A DNA stretch of 64,000 nucleotides from CAZKCK01 sp964552325 (GTDB lineage Bacteria; Bacteroidota; Bacteroidia; Bacteroidales; TTA-H9), in NCBI GenBank assembly GCA_964552325.1, contig CAZKHA010000003.1:1-64000 (forward strand), read 5' to 3'. A program made the position numbers and the translations under genes. Under the pieces are notes generated by a model. The model was not told where the DNA came from. It searched no databases and worked only from the letters and a program-made list of their open reading frames with translations. Within the stretch, counting starts at the first letter, position 1, and each line of letters begins with the position of its first letter. Below are positions 52,399 to 61,177 of this stretch, in pieces.

Positions 52399-55300
52399 TT
52401 AGTTTTTACTTTCGTGGATATAAAGATGTTGCATACCTTCGAGCAGGACCATCAAGGTGGCTGCATTTTCAAAAAAGGCTGTTTTTACACATGGAACGCG
52501 TATTTCTACGGTTTTTAAGGAAAAATCGTTGCTGTGGAATTTTGCCAAAACCTCCTCGGTCTCATAGATGTATTCGTCTTTTTGTAAAGTCAAGGTTGTA
52601 AATCGCTCCTTATTTTTTTGGATAATGGTAGTTTTGCTCGGCAAGGTACTTATAAAGTAACCATTAGTAGCGTTGTTAAAGGATTTAATGCTCAGGAAAA
52701 AGTGTGGTTTTTCTTTGTAAGGAGCTGAATTACTGGGGCAAAATGTATTGCAATTCCCACATTCGTTGCAGAAATCGGCCAAATGGGCAATTTGGTGGTC
52801 TTGTTTAACTTCAAAGTGTTTATCGAAGCTAAGTACAATTTCATCTCCTTTTTTCTCGGCCTTTTGCAATGCGATGGATCTTGTGGGTAATTGATAGGAA
52901 TAATTGGCAAAGTTAGGGCAAACACTCACACATACATTACAGATTTTGTGGCAAAGCAAACAGCGGGATGCTTCGCTCATGGCCTCTGCTTGGGTGTTAA
53001 TTACGGGCACTTGCTCGTCAATTTTTTTGTTAGCTACCATTAACGGACTTGTTCCCCGTTTGGCTTTTTTTATCAATAGATCTTGAACATCAATGTTGTA
53101 GTCAAATTTTATTGGCTGATTTAGGGTTAATCCAGCGGCTTGTTGTATTTGTTTAGCTGCTTTGCGTCCATCGGCTATTGCCGAAATAATGTTGGATGCA
53201 CCTTTACGTGCGTCGCCACCAATAAACACTCGGCTGAGCTTGGTTGCGTAGGTATCTTTTTCGGTAAGTAGTTGAGTATTATCAATAAAATTTATCGCAA
53301 CTTCTTGGCCAATAGCGGGGAATACCAAATCTGCTTCTCGTACAAATTCAGAGCCTTCAATGGGCAGTGTGAGCAAACGTTTTTGTTGATAACTTCCAGA
53401 GGCTTGCATTTTGATGAACTTTAATCCGCTTACTTCACCAGATTTTGTAAGGATCTCGGTAGGGCTTACCATTTCAATAAGATCTATCCCTTCAGCTAAG
53501 GCTGCCAAAATTTCTTCCGGTTCGGCAGGCATATCTTGTTTACGCCTTCTATAGGCTATGGTTACCTTGGCATCGGGTTGTGCGTATTTTTTAGCGGTTC
53601 GGGCCACATCCATGGCAGTGTTTCCACCACCAATTATAATAATCTGTTTGGCAGTTAATTGATAAGGATTTTCTTTGATTTTACTCAAAAAATCGAGTGG
53701 GTCCATTATCCCTTTTGCATCTTCGTTTGCTAAATTAAGTTTTCGTGTAATTGTAGCACCCGTAGCAATGTAAATGTAACTACCTGATTCATATACTGTT
53801 TTAAATAGTTGTGAATCTACCGTAACGCCATATTGTATTTTTACACCGCTTGCCATTATCCGATCTAAGTCGAGTTGAGTTTGTGCTTTACCGATTCTAA
53901 ATGAGGGAATTACCTCAGCTACCATTCCACCGGCAAATGTTTTTTGTTCAAGAACCGTAACATCGAATCCAGCTAGGCGCATAAAGTAGGCACACGACAA
54001 ACCCGAGGGACCTGCACCAATCACAGTTACTTGTCCTTTTGTAAAATCTTGATTGTATTTTTGAGGGGTATGTTTTTGGTTTTCAGCAACAAAGCGTTTA
54101 ACTTCACGAATGGCCAAAGCATTATCATAGTTAATGCGTGTACATTTCGATTGGCACTCGTGATCACATACATTGCCCGTAATGATGGGTAATGGATTGG
54201 TTTGCAAAATTACCTCGTAGGCTTTCTGAAAATCTCCTTGAGCCGTATAATACATATAATCAGGGATGCCTTGATGCGAAGGACAGGTTGAAACACAGGG
54301 AGCGTGTATGCAATCGAAATAGTCGAGAGGTCTATTTACTTTAATATCAGGTTCTTTAAAGGCTTTTTGATAATAAGGGTCATTACAAACAGCAGTACTG
54401 TAAGCATCTAAATTGCTTAGGTGGTTTTGGGATATGAACTGTGATAAGTTTTCACATTTTTGTTCATCAAGGGTTTGGTAAATGGCTTCAATATATTGAT
54501 GTATTCTTGCGTAGCCACCGGGCTTTAAAAGATCGGAACAAACGGTTACAGGCGAGAGACCACACGATAGCACTTTGGAGATGTTTTGATAATCAATGCC
54601 AGCCGAAAAAGATATAGATAAGCTTTCTTTTATATCGTTGGAAATTTTATTGGCAACTGCAATTGATATTGGATGTAAAGACCTGCCACTCATATACATG
54701 TGTGGTTCGCTTTCTGGCAAAATATCCTTGTTGTTTAAACTTTCAAGCGTATTGGTAAGCTTTATGCCAAATTCAACCCCTTCATTTTGCGCCAATAACC
54801 TTAAGCGGTTAAGAATTCCAATGGCATCCGCGTATTTTAAATCATGTTCAAAGGCAATATCCGGTACTTCGGTCTTGAAACCCAGCTTGTTGTTTAAGAT
54901 TTCGGTAAGTTTTTCTTTACCCAGTAGGGTAGGGTTAAGTTTGATAACAGTATGCAGATTTTTAGTCGCAATCAAATACTGCCCAATGCGTTCAATTTCA
55001 TCGGGTGGACAACCGTGCATGGTTGAAAGCGTAATGTTATTTGAAATACGATCTGGAATAGTAATTTGCTCAATTTCTGGTACTAAATGCTTAATCTCCT
55101 TGATTTTGGCATCCTTCTCTGACTTGCAATCCTTCATTTTCTCAAAAAACCATTGCACATTTTGGTTTAGAATGCCTTCGAGGTTATACCCCACACTCAT
55201 ATTAAAAATTGTACCAATGGGCACATTGTTGTTTTTATTGAACCTAAAGTTCAGAATATGAATAATAATCCACGCATTTAGATACTGCTCAAACGATTCG

Positions 55301-55647
55301 TGTATTTTTAACTCTTGTGACCATTCGCAATTATAACCCTCATCCTGCATGTCGATACAAGGTTTCGTAACATTCAATTCATCAAGGGTTTGAACGGTTT
55401 TAAGTTCAATAAAGCGGGCGCCACATAACCATGCCCCAACAATGTTTTGGGCAAGTTGCGAGTGGGGTCCGGCTGCAACACCTATTGGAGTATGCAAAGC
55501 TTGCTTAAAGTGCGTAGTAAATAACCTTGGGTCGTTTTGGGTAAAGAATCTTTCCGAAGGAATCCCAAAATAAGTTCCGTTTTTCAATTGATTTAGTATT
55601 AAACCAAGTAAACGGTCGAGTGGTATTATTGAAAATGAATCAGTCAT
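52399..55647 (-). CDS. ygfK: YgfK-type iron-sulfur flavoprotein oxidoreductase
   Basis: A 1082-residue multidomain protein. Residues 1-420 resemble a dihydroorotate-dehydrogenase-like barrel (IGVAAGPHSQLAQN near the start). A cysteine cluster at about 440-460 (HAPCVSTCPS, then CDHECQSKC) starts the GltD-like module, followed by an FAD motif near 540 (VIGAGPSGLSC), an NAD(P) motif near 676 (IIGGGNTAMDVA), and two ferredoxin-like 4Fe-4S sets near 899 and 965 (CLLCHKICNVC, ECGNCNTFC). E. coli YgfK is linked to selenate reduction and, in related clusters, to purine catabolism. As a flavin/Fe-S conduit it could pass electrons between NAD(P) and the molybdenum enzyme encoded three genes on. It is the first gene of the operon. 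Confidence 0.87.
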   Translation of the reverse strand: MTDSFSIIPLDRLLGLILNQLKNGTYFGIPSERFFTQNDPRLFTTHFKQALHTPIGVAAGPHSQLAQNIVGAWLCGARFIELKTVQTLDELNVTKPCIDMQDEGYNCEWSQELKIHESFEQYLNAWIIIHILNFRFNKNNNVPIGTIFNMSVGYNLEGILNQNVQWFFEKMKDCKSEKDAKIKEIKHLVPEIEQITIPDRISNNITLSTMHGCPPDEIERIGQYLIATKNLHTVIKLNPTLLGKEKLTEILNNKLGFKTEVPDIAFEHDLKYADAIGILNRLRLLAQNEGVEFGIKLTNTLESLNNKDILPESEPHMYMSGRSLHPISIAVANKISNDIKESLSISFSAGIDYQNISKVLSCGLSPVTVCSDLLKPGGYARIHQYIEAIYQTLDEQKCENLSQFISQNHLSNLDAYSTAVCNDPYYQKAFKEPDIKVNRPLDYFDCIHAPCVSTCPSHQGIPDYMYYTAQGDFQKAYEVILQTNPLPIITGNVCDHECQSKCTRINYDNALAIREVKRFVAENQKHTPQKYNQDFTKGQVTVIGAGPSGLSCAYFMRLAGFDVTVLEQKTFAGGMVAEVIPSFRIGKAQTQLDLDRIMASGVKIQYGVTVDSQLFKTVYESGSYIYIATGATITRKLNLANEDAKGIMDPLDFLSKIKENPYQLTAKQIIIIGGGNTAMDVARTAKKYAQPDAKVTIAYRRRKQDMPAEPEEILAALAEGIDLIEMVSPTEILTKSGEVSGLKFIKMQASGSYQQKRLLTLPIEGSEFVREADLVFPAIGQEVAINFIDNTQLLTEKDTYATKLSRVFIGGDARKGASNIISAIADGRKAAKQIQQAAGLTLNQPIKFDYNIDVQDLLIKKAKRGTSPLMVANKKIDEQVPVINTQAEAMSEASRCLLCHKICNVCVSVCPNFANYSYQLPTRSIALQKAEKKGDEIVLSFDKHFEVKQDHQIAHLADFCNECGNCNTFCPSNSAPYKEKPHFFLSIKSFNNATNGYFISTLPSKTTIIQKNKERFTTLTLQKDEYIYETEEVLAKFHSNDFSLKTVEIRVPCVKTAFFENAATLMVLLEGMQHLYIHESKN

Positions 55648-55704
55648 GAAGTATTTGTTAAATAAAAGGCCAGTTTGTAAGGTGAATTTAGGCTAAAATT
55701 GTGT

Positions 55705-55784
55705 CCGAATACGTACTTTTGAAGTTTGCAATTCGGTTTTTTAAGCATTATCTTATAGGCGATTGAGATTGTAATGTGACGTCA
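55705..55784. promoter_or_regulatory. divergent control region between ygfK and the mocA-like gene
   Basis: The 168 bases between the two start codons hold an inverted repeat CCGAAT (55705-55710) and ATTCGG (55731-55736) followed by TTTTTT, a -7-like TACTTTTG at 55714-55721 for the plus strand, and the 8-base palindrome TGACGTCA at 55777-55784. I cannot name the regulator. No ligand-binding regulator gene is in the cluster. Confidence 0.35.
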
Positions 55785-55815
55785 AAACTTTTGTATGTGT
55801 TTAATTGTAAGTTAA

Positions 55816-56472
55816 ATGATAGAATATATGGAGAACTTTTCCACCGCTACAAAGCATTTGAATGCGGATAATAGTGCAGTGCTTGTGTTGGCAGCTGGTA
55901 GGAGCCAACGGATGGGAAGCCCCAAATTTGCCTTGCAATTTACAAATAAACAGTCTTTTTTAGAGCGTATTATCACTATTTACAGTAGTTTGCGTTTTGG
56001 GCAGATACTGGTTGTTATAAATTCTGATGATTGCAAGCATTCAATCTTATCGCATATCAAAGAACACTATGGGCATATCCAAATTGTTGTAAATGAATAT
56101 CCTGAAAAGGGTAGGCTTTATTCTGTTCAATTGGGTCTGTGCCAACTGACCAAACCTTTTTGCTTCGTACAAAATGTTGATAATCCATTTATTAGCGAAA
56201 ACGTGTTGAACAAGCTATTGGTTGAAAGCAACCCGTTCAGAATAGTAATGCCATGTTTTCAGGATAAAAATGGTCATCCGATAGTTATTCCTGAACGTTA
56301 TCACCAAGGTATTGTTAATGAATTAGCTACAGAAACTACGCTTAAAAAATGCCTTTCAGGCTTTCAAAAGCAACAGATAGAAGTGGATGACGAAAGTATT
56401 CTGCTAAACTTGAATACCCCAATGGATTATCAGCACTATTTTGGCCATCCACCCCTTCCTTGCATTGGATAA
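55816..56472 (+). CDS. MocA-like molybdenum-cofactor nucleotidyltransferase
   Basis: A 218-residue NTP-transferase-3 family protein. The nucleotide motif LAAGRSQRMGSPK lies at residues 26-37 and a central NVDNPF motif carries a metal-binding aspartate. Length and motifs fit MocA/YgfJ proteins, which attach CMP or AMP to the molybdenum cofactor before it enters xanthine-dehydrogenase-family enzymes. A close match to the needs of the XdhD-like enzyme in this cluster. The initiator could also be the ATG at 55828. It is divergent from ygfK and its 3' end is 12 bases from the convergent ygeW gene, so it sits between the two halves of the cluster. Confidence 0.75.
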   Translation: MIEYMENFSTATKHLNADNSAVLVLAAGRSQRMGSPKFALQFTNKQSFLERIITIYSSLRFGQILVVINSDDCKHSILSHIKEHYGHIQIVVNEYPEKGRLYSVQLGLCQLTKPFCFVQNVDNPFISENVLNKLLVESNPFRIVMPCFQDKNGHPIVIPERYHQGIVNELATETTLKKCLSGFQKQQIEVDDESILLNLNTPMDYQHYFGHPPLPCIG

Positions 56473-56484
56473 TTAATTGAATCG

Positions 56485-57675
56485 TTATTTTTTAACCCGT
56501 TGTATATTAGCGGCTTTTAAACGCGATAATAAATCGGCGGGGTTTTGGAAACGATTTGTAAGCATCATCGCAGCAATGATATATGGTTTATAACCAGCTT
56601 CTTTATAAGTTGCAATGCGATATTGTTCAAACACTTCGGCTGAAACCTCACCTTTTTTGCACGAAACATCTGTAATATCGGCAGGCAAGCAGTGCATATA
56701 AAGCGCTTTTCCGTGTTTGGTAAGGTTCATTTTTGTGCGGTCGCATTCCCAGTTTTGGTAGCGTGCATTATTTGCAAGGCATTCTTTTTCGAGGCTCTTT
56801 AAACCATCTCGGTCGCTATTCTTCAAGAGTTCGGTCCTGCGTTCCATAACATGGAAGGGTGCCCAACTTTTAGGGTAAACAATGTCAGCGCCGTTAAAAG
56901 CTTCTTCCATCGAATTGACCACATTAAAGCTGCCACCGTATTGTTTTGCATGATTTTGAGCAACTTGTGTTATTTCTGGGATTAAGCCATACCCTTCGGG
57001 ATAAGCCAGCGAAACATCCATACCCATGCGGGTCATCAATGTAATAATGCCTTGAGGAACCGATAGCGGCTTCCCATAACTGGGTGAATAGGCCCATGTC
57101 ATCGCAATTTTCTTTCCTCTTAAAGCTTCCAACGACCCGAATTCATTGCGCAAATGCAATAAATCGGCCATGGCTTGGGTGGGGTGATCTTGATCGCACT
57201 GCAAGTTTACGATACCCGGACGTTGTGGCAAAACACCGTTTGCAAATCCGTCTTCTAAAGCATCGGCAACTTCTAGCATATACGAATGCCCTGCACCAAG
57301 GTACATGTCGTCGCGAATCCCGATTATTTCGGTTAAAAACGAAATCATGTTGGCTGTTTCGCGCACTGTTTCGCCATGCGAAATTTGTGACTTTTCTTCG
57401 TCCATGTCCTGAACCGTGAGCCCTAATAGATTGGAAGCGAATGCAAACGAGAAGCGTGTGCGGGTGGAGTTATCACGGAATTGAGAAACGGCTAAGCCAG
57501 ATTCAAAGCACTTGGCTGAAATGTTCTGAGCATATAGAAACTTCAATGCTTCAGCAACCTGCATAACAAGCTCTAACTCTTGTTGTGTTTTATCCCAAGT
57601 TAACAGAAAGTCTTTATTAAAAAGATTGGCGTTTGTAGCTTCTATGTTTTGAATAAGCTGTTTGAAATCTTGCAT
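56485..57675 (-). CDS. ygeW: knotted carbamoyltransferase YgeW
   Basis: A 396-residue carbamoyltransferase fold protein, the same length as E. coli YgeW. The carbamoyl-phosphate site is in DNSTRTRF (Ser70 to Arg74), and the second-domain HCLPAD motif lies near residue 325. YgeW belongs to a branch of the aspartate/ornithine carbamoyltransferases with a knotted chain whose physiological substrate is not settled. In purine-catabolic clusters it would handle a ureido or carbamoyl group released from the ring, possibly forming carbamoyl phosphate. It follows ygeY by 33 bases, in the same transcript. Confidence 0.9.
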   Translation of the reverse strand: MQDFKQLIQNIEATNANLFNKDFLLTWDKTQQELELVMQVAEALKFLYAQNISAKCFESGLAVSQFRDNSTRTRFSFAFASNLLGLTVQDMDEEKSQISHGETVRETANMISFLTEIIGIRDDMYLGAGHSYMLEVADALEDGFANGVLPQRPGIVNLQCDQDHPTQAMADLLHLRNEFGSLEALRGKKIAMTWAYSPSYGKPLSVPQGIITLMTRMGMDVSLAYPEGYGLIPEITQVAQNHAKQYGGSFNVVNSMEEAFNGADIVYPKSWAPFHVMERRTELLKNSDRDGLKSLEKECLANNARYQNWECDRTKMNLTKHGKALYMHCLPADITDVSCKKGEVSAEVFEQYRIATYKEAGYKPYIIAAMMLTNRFQNPADLLSRLKAANIQRVKK

Positions 57676-57708
57676 AATTATAGGTTTTATTCTGTGTGAT
57701 TGTTAGTT

Positions 57709-58914
57709 TTATGATTCGTTGCTTAGTGAAAATGCAAACATGGTATAAAATGCCGATGCTACAACTAAGTCGTTTACAGGGACTTTTTCGTTGGGGGCAT
57801 GGGCCATTACTTCGTTGCCGGGACCAAAACCAATAGTTGGTATTTTATGCATGCCATTTATGGCGACTCCGTTGGTTGAAAAGGTCCATTTATCAACTCT
57901 GGGCGCAGCACTATATAATAATGTATAGGCTTCAATACCTTTTTGAACTATTTCTGATGACTCTTCAATTTTCCAAGTAGGATAATACTTTTCCATACCA
58001 TAATTCAAGCCTGTAAAGGCCTTTCCTTCGTAATACAGTACGCTAGCTTCGGCGTCGCTGCCAATTAGTTGGCTTACTTCATCCAAGGCACTTTGTTTGG
58101 TTTCGCCCCAGGTGAGCCTACGGTCAAGGTGCAAACGTGCAAAATCGGCCACAGCACAAAGTGATGGGCTGCCCGAAACAAATTCGGAAATCGTAACCGA
58201 GCCCTTGCCTAAGAAATCATCGTGTTTAAGTCGCTCGTTCAACTTTTCTACTTCCAAGGCAGCTTTTGATGCGCTGTAAATGGCGTTTTTGCCACGTTCG
58301 GGTGCTGAACCATGTGCTGAAATACCCTTAAATGAAACGCTAATCTCCATGCGACCACGATGTCCGCGATACAATCCGAGATTGGTAGGTTCTGTGCTAA
58401 TTACAAAGTGGGGCACAATTTTCTCTTCTTCAATAATATACTTCCAGCAAAGGCCATCACAATCTTCCTCCATAACGCTTGCTACAAAATATATTGTTAA
58501 GTCATTGGGGACGCCCAATTCTTTGATGATTTTACCGGCAGTTATAAATGAGGCTATGCCACCTTTTTGGTCAACTGTTCCGCGGCCATGTACAAATCCA
58601 TCCGAGATTGCGCCCGAAAACGGATCAGAAGTCCAATTGGTAATATTCCCTACATCCACCGTGTCAATATGACCATCGATAGCTAGGATTGTTTTTCCAC
58701 TGCCAATGCGCCCGATTACATTTCCCAGGCCATCCATTCTAACTTCATCAAAACCAGCTTCTTTCATAAGTTGCATGGCTAATGCTTGTACGTTGGCCTC
58801 TTCGCCGCTGAGCGATTTTACTTTTACAAGTTCCGAAAGGTTTTTTGCAGTGTAATCTCTATAAAGCTTAGATAACTCATTTATTTTTAATGCAATAGAA
58901 GTTTTAATATCCAT
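57709..58914 (-). CDS. ygeY: YgeY-type M20 metallohydrolase
   Basis: A 401-residue amidohydrolase of the M20 peptidase family. The zinc ligands are visible: His82 and Asp84 in DGHIDTVD, Asp115 in GTVDQKGG, the Glu149-Glu150 pair in VMEEDCDG, and a downstream STEPTN segment. Length and motifs match E. coli YgeY. Members of this branch remove acyl or carbamoyl groups from amino acid-like substrates. A likely step here is release of an amino acid or amine from a ureido intermediate of purine breakdown. It is the first gene of a two-gene unit with ygeW. A -7 element TAACTTTG lies upstream at 58965-58972. Confidence 0.88.
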   Translation of the reverse strand: MDIKTSIALKINELSKLYRDYTAKNLSELVKVKSLSGEEANVQALAMQLMKEAGFDEVRMDGLGNVIGRIGSGKTILAIDGHIDTVDVGNITNWTSDPFSGAISDGFVHGRGTVDQKGGIASFITAGKIIKELGVPNDLTIYFVASVMEEDCDGLCWKYIIEEEKIVPHFVISTEPTNLGLYRGHRGRMEISVSFKGISAHGSAPERGKNAIYSASKAALEVEKLNERLKHDDFLGKGSVTISEFVSGSPSLCAVADFARLHLDRRLTWGETKQSALDEVSQLIGSDAEASVLYYEGKAFTGLNYGMEKYYPTWKIEESSEIVQKGIEAYTLLYSAAPRVDKWTFSTNGVAINGMHKIPTIGFGPGNEVMAHAPNEKVPVNDLVVASAFYTMFAFSLSNES

Positions 58915-58964
58915 TATTAAGTGGTTTTAGGTGCTTGATTCAAAATTTTTTAGAAAAAGGACAC

Positions 58965-58972
58965 CAAAGTTA
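58965..58972 (-). promoter_or_regulatory. -7 promoter element for ygeY-ygeW
   Basis: On the minus strand TAACTTTG fits TAnnTTTG, 50 bases before the ATG at 58914. There is no TTG at -33 distance. The same 100 bases hold the divergent promoter of the adhesin gene. Confidence 0.35.
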
Positions 58973-59011
58973 CGGACTTTATTCGCAGAATGTTTTTTTT
59001 GCAAAAACTTG

Positions 59012-59040
59012 TTGTGCAATTGGGTTTGTTCCTACATTTG
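59012..59040 (+). promoter_or_regulatory. promoter of the IgGFc-binding-like gene, very short leader
   Basis: TTG at 59012-59014, 18 bases, then TACATTTG at 59033-59040. The ATG at 59049 follows only eight bases after the -7 element, so the transcript would have almost no leader. It supports 59049 rather than the earlier in-frame ATG at 58935 as the start codon. Confidence 0.5.
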
Positions 59041-59048
59041 TTCGACCT

Positions 59049-60845
59049 ATGAAGCATCCCCGTTTTATATATAAATCTTTGGTTATTATTGTATTATGGT
59101 TAATACTGCCAGTACATTTATATAGCCAAACCGATAGTGTTTTTTGGTTTGTTGCACCGGAGGTTTCAAAGAATGGGGGCTCCAACTTTGATATACCTGT
59201 TTATTTGCGGTTGTCAAATTATAGCAGTCCAGTTAATGTGGTAGTTTCGATGCCCGCCAATCTTTCTTTTGTGCCTATAAGTGTTTCTATCCCTGCTAAT
59301 GGAGCGCAAACAATTGATTTATCAGCTTTTGTAGAGGTTATAGAGAATAAGCCGGCCGATGCTATTCTAAACAAAGGTTTGCTAATTGAGTCAACGGGAC
59401 CTATCACAGCCTATTATGAGGTAGCAAGTACCTATTGCATGTGTAATCCAGAAATTTTTGCCTTGAAAGGGAAGAATGCCCTTGGTACACAATTCCTTTT
59501 GCCTGGTCAAACCCATTTTAATAATTCTGGGGGCTATAATCCAGTACCTTATAATACATTTGATGTTGTAGCAACGGTTAATAATACTGTTGTAACAATT
59601 ACACCAAAAAAAGCTATTCTTGGTCATGCTGCTGGGGTTACCTTTAGCTTTACGCTTAATAAAGGCGAAACATGGTGTGGCAAGGCCAACTCGCAACTAG
59701 CTTCTGAACATTTGCATGGTACCGAAATAAGCAGCAATTACCCAATTGCAGTAACCTTAACGGATGATTTGCTGCATGGTATAAGTGGCTGCGCCGATTT
59801 AGCTGGTGATCAGGCTATCCCCGTTTCATTGGCAGGCAATGAATATATTGCTGTTAAAGGATTTCTTACCAATGGGGGAGAGCGAGCATTTATTTTAGGG
59901 CTAAATAACAATACCGATGTATGGCTCGATGGATCGGCTAGTCCAGTTACATTAAACAAGCAACAAGTTTACAACCATGTCATTACAGATAATTCTACCT
60001 ATATCAATAGCAATAAGCCCGTTTTAGTATATCAAACCACTGGGTTTGGTTGCGAACTTGGTTCGGCGGTTTTGCCACCCATAGCATGTACGGGATCATC
60101 AAGCGTAACCTTTACGCGAACAACCAACCAGCAGTTGGGATTGATAATTTTTACTCGGCAAGGCAATGAGGGGGGATTTTTATTAAATGGTAACGCTACT
60201 TTTATCAAACCTTCTGATTTTCAATCTGTGATAGGCACTATGGGGCAGTGGATGGCCGCTCGAATCACTTTTACAACCACCCAGATCCCTATGGGTACTA
60301 CTTGCTTGGTAACTAATAGTTTAGGTCTTTTTCACATGGGCGTTATTATTGGCGATTACGGTGGCGGTTGCTCTTATGGGTTCTTTTCGGGTTTCGCATC
60401 CTTAAGCCTTGGCCCTGATGTTTCAATTTGCAATGGCGATAGCATTTTGCTTGATGCAGGCCCAGGCATGAACTCCTATATTTGGAACAATGGAAGTTCT
60501 TCATCATCAATTTATGCAAAGGATGCGGGTTGGTATTGGGTGCAGGCATCCAATGGTATGTGTTTGCTAAGCGATTCTGTTTATGTATCGCATTATCCTG
60601 ATAATCAGATAAATTTGGGAAATGATACCCTCTTTTGCGCGGGTAATAGTTTGCTTTTAGATGCCGGTACAGGCTATCAAACGTATATGTGGCAACCCGG
60701 TAATGTTCCTGGACAATCGTTAACCATAACGGCACCAGGGACTTACTATATAACTGTTTCGGATGATAATGAATGTGTTTATATGGATGAGATTACCGTT
60801 ACACAGCTGCCCTTACCTGTGCAGGTTCCAATAAAGCACAATTGA
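59049..60845 (+). CDS. secreted IgGFc-binding-domain protein, apparently without a sorting domain
   Basis: A 598-residue secreted protein. A signal peptide is clear (MKHPRFIYKSLVIIVLWLIL, cleavage near LYSQ). Residues about 60-460 match the IgGFc-binding domain (NYPIAVTLTDDLLH, DLAGDQAIP, VYQTTGFGCELG). Two Ig/PKD-like repeats follow, each beginning LGPDVSICNGDSILLDAG or LGNDTLFCAGNSLLLDAG. Such proteins in Bacteroidota usually continue into a gliding-type or T9SS sorting domain. Here the protein ends at PVQVPIKHN, just where that domain would begin. Either it has been truncated or it is retained differently. Binding partners are unknown. Confidence 0.75.
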   Translation: MKHPRFIYKSLVIIVLWLILPVHLYSQTDSVFWFVAPEVSKNGGSNFDIPVYLRLSNYSSPVNVVVSMPANLSFVPISVSIPANGAQTIDLSAFVEVIENKPADAILNKGLLIESTGPITAYYEVASTYCMCNPEIFALKGKNALGTQFLLPGQTHFNNSGGYNPVPYNTFDVVATVNNTVVTITPKKAILGHAAGVTFSFTLNKGETWCGKANSQLASEHLHGTEISSNYPIAVTLTDDLLHGISGCADLAGDQAIPVSLAGNEYIAVKGFLTNGGERAFILGLNNNTDVWLDGSASPVTLNKQQVYNHVITDNSTYINSNKPVLVYQTTGFGCELGSAVLPPIACTGSSSVTFTRTTNQQLGLIIFTRQGNEGGFLLNGNATFIKPSDFQSVIGTMGQWMAARITFTTTQIPMGTTCLVTNSLGLFHMGVIIGDYGGGCSYGFFSGFASLSLGPDVSICNGDSILLDAGPGMNSYIWNNGSSSSSIYAKDAGWYWVQASNGMCLLSDSVYVSHYPDNQINLGNDTLFCAGNSLLLDAGTGYQTYMWQPGNVPGQSLTITAPGTYYITVSDDNECVYMDEITVTQLPLPVQVPIKHN

Positions 60846-60966
60846 CATGGATGTTCTGGTTTAAGTGGTAGTTTATTGATAATACGAGTGATATAGTTTT
60901 AGTGAAACAAGCTTGGCAATAAAAATGCTAGCTACCATTATCAGCTTATTAAGTTAATTTATCGTT

Positions 60967-61002
60967 ATGATGCCTTGTAGATTAGGGTCGAAAAGGCGTC
61001 AT
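60967..61002. other. hairpin in the gap before the tRNA gene
   Basis: ATGATGCCTT (60967-60976) pairs with AAGGCGTCAT (60993-61002), one G-T pair, with no T tract. The word ATGCCTTG is repeated just after it (61001-61008). It could end transcription of the adhesin gene by another means, but it may be unimportant. Confidence 0.3.
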
Positions 61003-61047
61003 GCCTTGCATAATGTGAAAACTGTTTAGATTTAACAGGGGGCTTGG

Positions 61048-61077
61048 TTTGGCATTTTCAAAGAAATTGTATCTTTG
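61048..61077 (+). promoter_or_regulatory. promoter of the tRNA-Arg gene
   Basis: TTTG at 61048-61051, 18 bases, then TATCTTTG at 61070-61077, 20 bases before the first base of the tRNA. A full match to the Bacteroidota promoter pattern. Confidence 0.7.
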
Positions 61078-61097
61078 CACCCCTGAATTTTTAATCG

Positions 61098-61171
61098 GGT
61101 CCGGTAGCTCAGTTGGATAGAGCAGCAGCCTTCTAAGCTGCGGGTCGTGGGTTCGAATCCCGCCCGGATCA
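61098..61171 (+). tRNA. tRNA-Arg, anticodon TCT
   Basis: A 74-base gene with all four arms. The acceptor stem pairs GGTCCGG (61098-61104) with CCGGATC (61164-61170), one G-T pair, then discriminator A. The D arm is GCTC/GAGC, the anticodon loop is CTTCTAA with anticodon TCT, and the T arm is GTGGG-TTCGAAT-CCCGC. CCA is not encoded. It would read AGA codons (and AGG with wobble), which are common in this AT-rich genome. It has its own promoter and a downstream terminator. Confidence 0.97.
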
Positions 61172-61177
61172 CTGGCG

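Noticed and set aside
54596..55261. A 221-codon open frame on the plus strand inside ygfK
   Set aside because: It lies antisense to a clear multidomain enzyme gene, has no family match, and is a typical shadow in a long coding region.
47127..55647. Selenocysteine-containing enzymes in the ygfK cluster
   Set aside because: The molybdenum enzyme and YgfK read through as normal frames with no in-frame TGA at the expected positions.
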